A stretch of 5,200 bases of DNA. It comes from Cellulomonadaceae bacterium (GTDB lineage Bacteria > Actinomycetota > Actinomycetes > Actinomycetales > Cellulomonadaceae). How positions within the stretch are numbered: position 1 is the first letter of the stretch; every line of letters begins with the position of its first letter. The stretch is from contig JAITCK010000151.1 of NCBI GenBank assembly GCA_031283115.1, positions 1 through 5,200 of the forward strand. Direction: 5' to 3'. Below, in pieces: positions 1 through 4,875 of this stretch. The notes beneath the pieces were generated by a model. The model saw nothing but the letters and a program-made list of their open reading frames with translations. It was not told where the DNA came from and made no database searches. A program made the position numbers and the translations under genes.

Positions 1-1197
1 GAAACCATCACCGGGTCCGATAACACGGTGACCATCACCGCTGACACACACCCGTCGATCTTCGCCGCCGATGCTGCTGGCGTGCGCTTCCAAGTGTCCA
101 CCACAGGCCAGCACCCAGACCCGTCGCCTCACTCCGCCGCAGCAGCGACCACGTTTGTTGACGCGCCCTCATGCCAGATCCTCACCCCCGTCGACGGGGA
201 CACCCTCACCGAGCCGTCAGTGAGCGTTACCCTCGCCTACCAGCAGGCTGAGGGTGCCGAACTGCACACCGCCCACATCGAACTCATCGACCAGGAAGGC
301 TACCTGGTCGAAGCCATCACGACGCGCGACCTCAGCCCAGTCACCTTCACCACCCACCTTGCTGACGGCGCGCAGTACACGGTGGCCGTCCATGTCGTCT
401 CAGCACACGGCATCGCCTCCCAGCAGGCTCTCTCCTTCATCGACGTCTCCTACCCGTCCCCCTACCCGGCGGGGGTTGGTGTGCAGTGGATGGAAGAAAC
501 TGCCGCCGCACAACTGCTCCTCGCCGTCGATCTGACCTCAGCCGACGGCGAGGATGACGGCCAAACAGAAAAAGAGATGCCGACGTCATTCTCCCTGTGG
601 CGCATCATCGGCGACAACCGTGAACTGTTATTCGACCGTCACCCTTGGGACGGTCAAGATTTGGTCATTCTCGACCCCCTGCCCGCGCTCGCCGGGAGCA
701 CGCGGTGGGAGATCATCACGTTCTCCGATGAAGGAACAGCATCCGCTCCCACCACCGCTATTTACGACGCCACACCCGGCAGGTGGGTGTACTTCAACAC
801 AGGCCCCAGTTGGGGCGACAGCGTCCGCATTTTCGCTGACCTCACCGTGGCATCGAAACCTGAACGCACCCGCGCCCTGTTTGAAGCAGCCGGACGACAA
901 CGCCCCATTGCCCTGTTCGCACGGGAAGGGAGCCTAGAAGTCTCTGGGAGCGCCACCATCGTGCCCACCCTCAGCAGCACCGTTACCAACGCTGACGGTG
1001 AAGGTACCGAGTTTAATGTCGTCACCTTCGACGGTGGTTCCACCGTCAAAGACATCGAAGAGTTCCTACTCACCGCCGACCTGGTGTGCTATCGAGACAC
1101 CAAAGGCAGGCGAGTGTTCGGTGCTCTGACCGGCTCCATCAGCAGCGAAAAAGGCCACACAGGCCAGTTCTCCTACACCGTCATCGAGGCTACATGA
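1..1197 (+). CDS. Minor tail protein with Ig/FN3-like domains, Dit-like C-terminus (5' end outside window)
   Basis: The frame is open from base 1, so this is the last 398 residues of a longer protein. A GTG at 28 is in frame, but the residues before it continue the same beta-rich pattern and no ribosome site precedes it, so I do not take it as the start. Two beta-sandwich (FN3/Ig-like) segments are suggested, at about residues 58-148 (Asp/Thr-rich start, then alternating hydrophobic strands ending in FIDV) and 150-255. The last 140 or so residues contain 'RPIALF', 'VCYRDTKGRRVFGAL' and a closing 'FSYTVIEAT', a pattern seen at the C-terminus of actinophage distal-tail proteins. The likely role is structural, at the tail tip. 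The stop TGA overlaps the next start (ATGA), implying coupled translation. A tail role is well supported by the neighbours; the Dit-like assignment is inference. Confidence 0.8.
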   Translation, partial: ETITGSDNTVTITADTHPSIFAADAAGVRFQVSTTGQHPDPSPHSAAAATTFVDAPSCQILTPVDGDTLTEPSVSVTLAYQQAEGAELHTAHIELIDQEGYLVEAITTRDLSPVTFTTHLADGAQYTVAVHVVSAHGIASQQALSFIDVSYPSPYPAGVGVQWMEETAAAQLLLAVDLTSADGEDDGQTEKEMPTSFSLWRIIGDNRELLFDRHPWDGQDLVILDPLPALAGSTRWEIITFSDEGTASAPTTAIYDATPGRWVYFNTGPSWGDSVRIFADLTVASKPERTRALFEAAGRQRPIALFAREGSLEVSGSATIVPTLSSTVTNADGEGTEFNVVTFDGGSTVKDIEEFLLTADLVCYRDTKGRRVFGALTGSISSEKGHTGQFSYTVIEAT

Positions 1198-2399
1198 GCA
1201 CGCTCACTCTGCCTGCGGGTGCCCTCACGCCCGCCTGCGACACCTCACCACCAGCGGTTCTCTACGGGACACGCAACACAAGTTACCGGTGGGAAGTTTT
1301 CACCCACAACCCTGCCACCGGCCTTGACATGCTGGCCGGTGTGCTCGACGGCGTCGAAATCGGGTCGCTGTCCTGGTCGTACTACACGGCAGTCAAAGGA
1401 TCCGGGCGCCTCACCGTGCTTGACCTAGACGAGGCCGCACCCGGCATGATGCGGGTCGCTGACATCAACCTGATCACCTCACGTCTGCGCCCCGTACTGA
1501 TGATCGACGGCCTGCCCGACATTCCTCTAGGCATGTACATCATCACGGCCGCCCCCACCGCCTGGACTGCCACCGGCCGCACCTACTCCCTAGAACTGCA
1601 CGACAAGTGCAGCGTGCTTGAGCAAGACGCCATCACCTCCACCTGGTCAGCCGTTGAGGGCACCCCCATCCTGGCCCTCGTCGTACAACTGCTCGCTGCT
1701 GCTGGCGAACACATCGACGTCGACGCCAGCGTGACGACCGGCCTAGCAGGCCCGCGCTCCTGGCGGCCCGGTGACGACGACAGCTCAAACCTGCTCGCCA
1801 TCGTTAACGACCTACTGGACACCCTCGGATACACGTCCCTGCGAGTTACCGGTGCCGGACTTTTCGACACCAGCTCCAACATTCCACCCGCCAGACGCCC
1901 CATCATCTACGACGCCCTGCCCGGTATTACTCGTGAACTCATCGACGGCGAGGCGGCAATCTACTCACCCAACTGGAGCCGAGACATCGACTCCTACAAA
2001 ATCCCCAACCGCATCGTCGCCGTCGCCTCAGCCGACGGCGACGAACCGCCTCAAGTGGTAACGGTGACGAATGAGAACCCCGACAGCCCCTACTCCTACC
2101 AGGCGCGTGGCCGCTGGGTCACCGAAACGGTCACGGGTGTGGACGTGCCAGAAGGCACTATCGCCGAGCAGGCGGCGGCCTTGGAGGCTAAAGCCCGGCA
2201 GGTGTTGCTGGCGGCGTCGGCGCCGCAGGCCATGCTGGAAGTTACCCATCTGCCCCTGCCGTTGTCGGTGGGGGATGTGGTGCGGTTCCGATCCATTCCT
2301 GCCGGTATTGATGCCCGCCATGTGGTGACAGGCATTGATTTGGAGTGCACGCCGACCGGGTTGATGCGCACGAAACTTCAAGAGGTGATCGACCTGTGA
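1194..2399 (+). CDS. Tail-hub / tail-associated minor tail protein, 401 aa
   Basis: The ATG at 1194 sits in an ATGA overlap with the previous stop, with GAGG at 1186-1189 four bases upstream (close, but usual for coupled starts). The in-frame codons upstream of it lie inside the previous gene and are ignored. The N-terminal part (residues about 20-110) is beta-rich ('YRWEVF', 'AGVLDGVEIGSLSWSYYTAV', 'PLGMYIITA'), and a middle segment reads 'LLAIVNDLLDTLGYTSLRV'. The C-terminus ('LPLPLSVGDVVRF', 'HVVTGIDLECTPTGLMRTKL') resembles the beta-barrel end of gp27/Tal-type hub proteins. The family role is to join the tail tube to the tip and fibres. Position between a Dit-like protein and a tip protein supports this. 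Base skew changes sharply near 2100 (about residue 303). Hub is a family-level inference; the gene itself is certain. Confidence 0.78.
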   Translation: MSTLTLPAGALTPACDTSPPAVLYGTRNTSYRWEVFTHNPATGLDMLAGVLDGVEIGSLSWSYYTAVKGSGRLTVLDLDEAAPGMMRVADINLITSRLRPVLMIDGLPDIPLGMYIITAAPTAWTATGRTYSLELHDKCSVLEQDAITSTWSAVEGTPILALVVQLLAAAGEHIDVDASVTTGLAGPRSWRPGDDDSSNLLAIVNDLLDTLGYTSLRVTGAGLFDTSSNIPPARRPIIYDALPGITRELIDGEAAIYSPNWSRDIDSYKIPNRIVAVASADGDEPPQVVTVTNENPDSPYSYQARGRWVTETVTGVDVPEGTIAEQAAALEAKARQVLLAASAPQAMLEVTHLPLPLSVGDVVRFRSIPAGIDARHVVTGIDLECTPTGLMRTKLQEVIDL

Positions 2400-3040
2400 G
2401 ATCTACGTCTTGGTTGTGGGGTACGGTCACGGCTGTCAATCCTTTGCGGGTGCGCCTTGACGGCGACGAAGCCTCACTGCCGTTTGTCCCTGACAGCCTG
2501 ATCCCAGCCCACGCGCTGACAGTGGATGCGCGGGTGCGGGTGGAAGTCACGGCTGGCCGGGTGATCGTTCACGGGTCAGCGAAAACCTCCGGCTTGGCCG
2601 CCTACCCGGTGGGCGCTTCCTACGAGTCCAGTGACCCGACCCATCCGAGCGTCTTGTTTGGTGGCATCTGGGAGACCTTCGGTGCGGGCCGTGTCGTCGT
2701 GGGTGTCGCCGCGTCGGGCACCTTCAACGCCGTGTTGATGACGGGTGGGCAGGAAAGCCACGTCCACACCTCAGCAGCGCACTCTCACGCACGGGGAACC
2801 TTGCGCACGCAGATCGACGTTGGCAGCGATTCGATTGCGATCAACCGTAGTTCTGTCACGGCGTGGGCAAGAACGGCCACCCTGCGCGGCCAGGGCGGTT
2901 CTGTGGCATCCGAGACCGCCAACGTGTCTAACGCCGCCAACATCATGGGCGATACCGCGTCGACAACACCAGGAAACACCGGGTCGTCGTCGTCGCTGAT
3001 GCCGTACATCACCATGTATCGGTGGCGTCGAATCGGATAG
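2396..3040 (+). CDS. Tail-tip protein: OB-fold-like N-terminus plus collar-type receptor/baseplate domain, 214 aa
   Basis: The start is taken as GTG at 2396 in a GTGA overlap with the hub stop, with AGAGGTGA at 2381-2388 seven bases upstream. An earlier in-frame ATG at 2345 lies deep in the hub gene and lacks support. Residues 5-60 ('WGTVTAVNPLRVRLDGD', then 'RVRVEVTAGRVIVHG') look like the OB fold found in tail-spike and baseplate proteins. Residues 70-104 ('YPVGASYESSDPTHPSVLFGG', then 'WETFGAGRVVVGV'), 'GGQESHVHT' at 117-125 and the ending 'LMPYITMYRW' match the pattern of phage collar/baseplate proteins seen widely in Gram-positive phages. Histidines 122, 124, 129 and 131 form two His-x-His pairs. 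The probable role is host contact at the tail tip. The stop is followed directly by a hairpin. Confidence 0.82.
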   Translation: MRSTSWLWGTVTAVNPLRVRLDGDEASLPFVPDSLIPAHALTVDARVRVEVTAGRVIVHGSAKTSGLAAYPVGASYESSDPTHPSVLFGGIWETFGAGRVVVGVAASGTFNAVLMTGGQESHVHTSAAHSHARGTLRTQIDVGSDSIAINRSSVTAWARTATLRGQGGSVASETANVSNAANIMGDTASTTPGNTGSSSSLMPYITMYRWRRIG

Positions 3041-3066
3041 CACAGGGAGCCTGCCGGCACCCTGTG
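3041..3066. terminator. Hairpin between convergent genes; candidate bidirectional terminator without T-run
   Basis: A 7-bp perfect outer stem pairs CACAGGG (3041-3047) with CCCTGTG (3060-3066). After one A-A mismatch an inner 3-bp stem (3049-3051 with 3056-3058) closes a TGCC loop, giving 10 base pairs in 26 bases. It begins one base after the tail-tip stop and lies downstream of both convergent genes, so it could end either transcript. Neither strand shows a clear T-run, so it may instead be an RNA-processing or stability element. It also abuts the AAAGGAG at 3067-3073. Confidence 0.5.
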
Positions 3067-3106
3067 AAAGGAGCCGTCTCATGGCTGGAAACTCCCGCTG
3101 GGCTGC
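3067..3106 (+). pseudogene. Orphan ribosome site and start codon, possible 5' remnant of an interrupted late gene
   Basis: AAAGGAG (3067-3073) is followed after 7 bases by ATG at 3081, an excellent start in line with the late operon. The reading frame (MAGNSRWAA...) runs into the 3' end of the antitoxin gene after only about nine codons. From there to 3488 it stays open only as the antisense of the antitoxin, with the Ser/Arg/Ala-rich composition typical of an antisense shadow. I infer that the first codons of a former plus-strand gene remain here and that the rest was displaced when the toxin-antitoxin unit arrived. A real antisense-overlapping gene is the less likely alternative. Confidence 0.3.
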
Positions 3107-3430
3107 TCAGGCGGCGAGGCTGCCGCGTAGTGTTTTCAGTGCGCTTTCGATTCTTTCGATAGCCTCGGTGGGTGTTGCTTGCGGCTGCCGTGTTGCCTCG
3201 CGCAAGATGTCTCGCGCTGCGGTCGACGCCGGGATGTGTTGCTTGTTGGCGAGCGCTTCAAGAGCGGCGTATTCGTCGTCGTTCATGCGGACTTGCAGCG
3301 TGCGGGTACGCGCGCTCCCGCGGGTGATGGTCACTTCGGACAAGTCGCGGTACATGACGCCAGCGGCTTCCGCTTCCTCGACAGTGGCAGCCTCTTTGGC
3401 GATGATGTCGGCGATAGTCTGGTTGCTCAT
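3107..3430 (-). CDS. Ribbon-helix-helix antitoxin, BrnA/CopG-like, 107 aa
   Basis: The start is ATG at 3430 (MSNQTIADII), sharing ATGA with the toxin stop. AGGAGG (3446-3441 on this strand) lies 10 bases upstream, inside the toxin's last codons. An in-frame ATG at 3481 falls within the toxin gene and lacks such a site. Residues 1-40 are acidic, Ala/Glu-rich and probably helical. Residues 43-79 read 'RTLQVRMNDDEYAALEALANKQ' in outline, then 'IPASTAARDILREA': a short beta strand followed by two helices, the ribbon-helix-helix DNA-binding fold. A C-terminal helix (88-103) follows. Such antitoxins bind and inhibit the partner toxin and repress their own promoter as dimers; the palindrome at 3723-3742 is the obvious target. 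Placing the DNA-binding part after a toxin-binding N-terminus agrees with BrnA-type layout. The antitoxin role is inferred from fold, operon and operator. Confidence 0.8.
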   Translation of the reverse strand: MSNQTIADIIAKEAATVEEAEAAGVMYRDLSEVTITRGSARTRTLQVRMNDDEYAALEALANKQHIPASTAARDILREATRQPQATPTEAIERIESALKTLRGSLAA

Positions 3431-3714
3431 TGGTGTTTCGCCTCCTGGTAGATGGTTCGGTCGCGGCTGTTTGACTTCCAACCGTTGACGACATAAATGG
3501 TTCCGTTGTCTGTCAAAGTGATGATGGATAACAAGCAGCCGGCGGTCGCACTGTGACCGATGGTTCGGGTAGTGAGTCCTGAGCGGGAGTTGTAGTCGGG
3601 AATAATCTCAATGCGCTGGACGTCGTCAAGCGCCTCGTTCGCTTCTGCGACAGTGACACCGTGAGTGCTGAACATGTGCTGCCCGCCGTGTGTCCAGTCA
3701 GGTTTCTCCACCAT
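3427..3714 (-). CDS. BrnT/RelE-like toxin (putative ribonuclease), 95 aa
   Basis: The start is ATG at 3714 (MVEKPDWTHGG). The next in-frame Met (residue 14, base 3675) would remove the 'DW..G..HMFSTHGVTVAEANEAL' block, which matches the BrnT N-terminal pattern of an aromatic, then His-Gly-Val, then an Ala/Glu helix. The second half has 'RTIGHSATAGCLLSIITL' and 'GTIYVVNGWKSNSRDRTIYQEA'. These align in order with the BrnT core (IG.S..G.LL.V..., then a strand, then R..Y.E), with R50 and R86 as the likely conserved arginines. The family cleaves RNA and arrests growth. At 95 residues it is the usual BrnT size. It precedes and overlaps the ribbon-helix-helix gene by 4 bases, the brnT-brnA order. 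The block 3421-3720 is about 55% GC by hand count (166 of 300), against 60-63% in tail-gene blocks, suggesting later acquisition. The BrnT match is remote: a DUF4258-like or other RelE-fold toxin is the main alternative. Confidence 0.72.
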   Translation of the reverse strand: MVEKPDWTHGGQHMFSTHGVTVAEANEALDDVQRIEIIPDYNSRSGLTTRTIGHSATAGCLLSIITLTDNGTIYVVNGWKSNSRDRTIYQEAKHQ

Positions 3715-3720
3715 CCCTCA

Positions 3721-3749
3721 ATCGTACTACGCGCGTATTACGCATGCAA
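3721..3749 (-). promoter_or_regulatory. Promoter of the toxin-antitoxin operon with embedded operator palindrome
   Basis: On the minus strand a -35 box TTGCAT (3749-3744) and a -10 box TACGAT (3726-3721) are separated by exactly 17 bases. Six bases follow before the toxin ATG, so transcription should begin at or within a base or two of the A of that ATG. The spacer is filled by a near-palindrome. Confidence 0.7.
3723..3742. promoter_or_regulatory. 20-bp near-palindromic operator, candidate antitoxin binding site
   Basis: The 20 bases form two half-sites that pair at 9 of 10 positions (only 3727/3738 mismatch), centred between 3732 and 3733. Each half carries a GTAnTAC-type unit (GTACTAC at 3724-3730, GTATTAC at 3735-3741) around a GC core. 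It covers the promoter spacer and part of the -10 box, so a dimer or tetramer of the ribbon-helix-helix protein bound here would block RNA polymerase. Binding itself is inferred. Confidence 0.7.
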
Positions 3750-3851
3750 GGTGAGCGGGCGACCGTGACCCGCAGTTACATGGTGCGTTTCGCCTTCCAA
3801 CGACTCCCACTCAACCCGCGCCCTCGCATCCGGGCAACTCCCGCCGTATAG
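3744..3851 (+). other. Intergenic stretch with an uncertain short reading frame leading into the holin-like gene
   Basis: Between the toxin promoter and the holin-like gene a plus-strand frame reads from ATG 3744 (35 codons), with further in-frame starts at GTG 3765 and ATG 3780, to a TAG at 3849-3851. That TAG overlaps the ribosome site of the next gene. The last part is Arg/Pro-rich ('LPLNPRPRIRATPAV'). No good ribosome site precedes any of the starts. It may be chance, a leader peptide, or the 3' end of the gene displaced by the toxin-antitoxin unit. I see no clear plus-strand promoter in 3715-3862. Confidence 0.2.
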
Positions 3852-3862
3852 GAGGTGAAACT
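3850..3862 (+). promoter_or_regulatory. Consensus ribosome binding site for the holin-like gene
   Basis: AGGAGGTGA (3850-3858) is complementary to the 16S 3' end at every base, with a good spacing to ATG 3863. It is the strongest such site in the window, implying high translation of the coiled-coil membrane protein. Confidence 0.85.
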
Positions 3863-4099
3863 ATGGAAGACCACACGTCAATCGATTTGGTTGTAGGGCG
3901 GCTTGATGACGTCCGTGTGTCCGTCGATAAGATGACGTCCGCCATTGCAGATCTGGCGGTGGCCCAAGCGGCTGCCACTGAGAAGGCCAGCGCCCTTGAA
4001 GGACGTATCGCCAGCCTGGAGACCTCACGCCTCTGGCTTATCGGTGCTGTCGCGGCTGCCATCATCAAAGCACTGCTCGCTCTCATCATCCCCACCTAA
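3863..4099 (+). CDS. Small coiled-coil and membrane-anchor protein, holin-accessory (XhlA-like) candidate, 78 aa
   Basis: The start is fixed by the consensus ribosome site just upstream. Residues 8-54 are a predicted amphipathic or coiled-coil helix with regularly spaced Val/Ile/Leu/Ala and many charged residues ('VVGRLDDVRVSVDKM', 'EKASALEGRIASLE'). Residues 57-76 ('LWLIGAVAAAIIKALLALII') form one hydrophobic segment interrupted only by Lys69. This soluble coil plus C-terminal anchor resembles haemolysin XhlA-type proteins and many small proteins that sit next to actinophage endolysins, where they assist or act as holins at the cytoplasmic membrane. A signal peptide is absent. Two hairpins separate it from the endolysin. 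The membrane and coil features are visible directly; the lysis role is inferred from position. Confidence 0.75.
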   Translation: MEDHTSIDLVVGRLDDVRVSVDKMTSAIADLAVAQAAATEKASALEGRIASLETSRLWLIGAVAAAIIKALLALIIPT

Positions 4100-4103
4100 C
4101 CCT

Positions 4104-4127
4104 GTGTCGTGCGGCATCGCACGACAC
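4104..4127 (+). promoter_or_regulatory. Perfect 10-bp hairpin with alternative pairing partner
   Basis: GTGTCGTGCG (4104-4113) pairs perfectly with CGCACGACAC (4118-4127) around a GCAT loop. The nine bases CACGACACC (4120-4128) recur at 4130-4138, so the left arm can also pair for eight bases with the second copy. It starts five bases after the holin-like stop. It could be an attenuator, a processing site or part of a tandem terminator. Confidence 0.55.
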
Positions 4128-4140
4128 CACACGACACCTC

Positions 4141-4170
4141 AAGCCTCGCCAGCAAGGCGGGGCTTTCCTT
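4141..4170 (+). terminator. Rho-independent-type terminator between holin-like gene and endolysin
   Basis: AAGCCTCGCC (4141-4150) pairs with GGCGGGGCTT (4156-4165) over 10 base pairs, one of them G-T, around an AGCAA loop. It is followed by TCCTT, giving a T-rich tail. The stem is typical of actinophage terminators. It lies only 28 bases before the endolysin ATG, too close for an obvious separate promoter, so partial read-through into the endolysin is expected. Confidence 0.65.
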
Positions 4171-4192
4171 ATACCCGCTCAAGGAGTACCAC

Positions 4193-4873
4193 ATGGCAAC
4201 TCTCGCCCCTGCCCTCACCACCCTCCGCACCCAGATCAACACCGCTTGGCCTTCCCGAGATAAAACCTCGGACGGCTGGATTGGCGACGCCCGGCATTCC
4301 GCCCTCGTGTCCGACCACAACCCGGATGCTCGCGGCATCGTCCACGCCATTGACGTCGACGTGGACGGTGTCGACAAGGCCGCCGTCATTGCTGCCGCCG
4401 TGGCTGACAAACGCACGTCTTACATCATCTCTGACCGCCGTATCTGGACGCCCGCAGCAGGGTGGAAGCCCTACAGCGGCGCTAACCCGCACACCGCTCA
4501 CATTCACATCTCGGTCACGGTGGCCGGTGAAAATAACACCGCTGCCTGGAACCTGCGAAGCGGGGCGACGGGCACCGCCAACACCGTCGCGCCTGATCCC
4601 GCACCTCCCGCAAAACCTGTCACCTCTACCCCCGCAATGGAGTCCCACATGAAAACCATCGACCTGCGCAACGCCCACGTCACCCCCGTCAAAGGCCAGC
4701 ACGTGAAAATCCTCCAAGGCCTACTGGCGGCTTGGGGTCATTACAGCGGCAAACTCGATGCCGTCGGCGCGGGCGCCACTAAGTCAGCGCTGAGCACCTT
4801 CCAGAAAGCCCACAACCTCACCCCCGACGCTGTGGCGGGTGCGAACACTAACCGCACCCTGATCGGAGGCTGA
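4193..4873 (+). CDS. Endolysin: M15-type zinc peptidase plus peptidoglycan-binding domain, 226 aa
   Basis: The start is ATG 4193, six bases after AAGGAG (4181-4186); in-frame codons further upstream lie in the terminator region. Residues 1-122 form the catalytic part. 'SDHNPDARGIVHAIDVDVDG' (40-59) supplies His42 and Asp54, and 'NPHTAHIHIS' (98-107) supplies His103/His105. This agrees with the His...Asp...His-x-His zinc and catalytic arrangement of M15 D,D- or L,D-peptidases that cut peptide stems or cross-links of the cell wall. Residues 123-152 are a Pro/Ala/Thr linker. Residues 155-226 ('VKGQHVKILQGLLAAWG', 'KLDAVGAGATKSALSTFQKAHNL') form a PG_binding_1-type three-helix domain that docks the enzyme on peptidoglycan. 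There is no signal peptide, so release depends on a holin. The stop lies 2 bases before the next start. An internal start within the linker is likely. Confidence 0.92.
   Translation: MATLAPALTTLRTQINTAWPSRDKTSDGWIGDARHSALVSDHNPDARGIVHAIDVDVDGVDKAAVIAAAVADKRTSYIISDRRIWTPAAGWKPYSGANPHTAHIHISVTVAGENNTAAWNLRSGATGTANTVAPDPAPPAKPVTSTPAMESHMKTIDLRNAHVTPVKGQHVKILQGLLAAWGHYSGKLDAVGAGATKSALSTFQKAHNLTPDAVAGANTNRTLIGG
4639..4873 (+). CDS. Probable internal translation product of the endolysin: free wall-binding domain, 74 aa
   Basis: Inside the endolysin frame, GGAG (4639-4642) precedes ATG 4649 (Met153) by six bases. The 13 bases GGAGTCCCACATG match the endolysin's own start context (GGAGTACCACATG, 4183-4195) at 12 of 13 positions. 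The site falls exactly at the linker/binding-domain border, so the product would be the intact peptidoglycan-binding domain alone (Met153-Gly226). Several known endolysins make such a second product, which joins the full-length enzyme. The start at 4649 is inferred, not shown. Confidence 0.5.
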
Positions 4874-4875
4874 CG

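Noticed and set aside
4..40. ACCATCACCG repeated at 4-13 and 31-40
   Set aside because: Both encode Thr-Ile-Thr beta-strand residues in frame; explained by protein composition.
254..1073. Open frames in other phases and on the opposite strand within the first tail gene
   Set aside because: No ribosome sites, low-complexity Ser/Pro/Arg products, and full overlap with a clear tail gene.
3081..3488. Plus-strand open frame of 135 codons with a good ribosome site
   Set aside because: Nearly all of it is antisense to the antitoxin, whose fold, overlap and ribosome site are convincing. Its product is Ser/Arg/Ala/Cys-rich without a domain pattern. Only the start region is kept, as a possible remnant.
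3675..3714. Alternative toxin start at Met14 (3675)
   Set aside because: It would drop the conserved-looking N-terminal block, has only a weak purine stretch upstream, and disagrees with the promoter spacing.
3755..3773. GCGGG/CCCGC inverted repeat upstream of the toxin promoter
   Set aside because: Only 5 bp with a 9-base loop, no T-run and no link to a gene end; not distinguishable from chance.
4339..4367. 8-bp inverted repeat (CGTCCACG / CGTGGACG)
   Set aside because: It lies in the endolysin active-site coding region rich in His/Asp/Val codons; incidental in GC-rich coding DNA.
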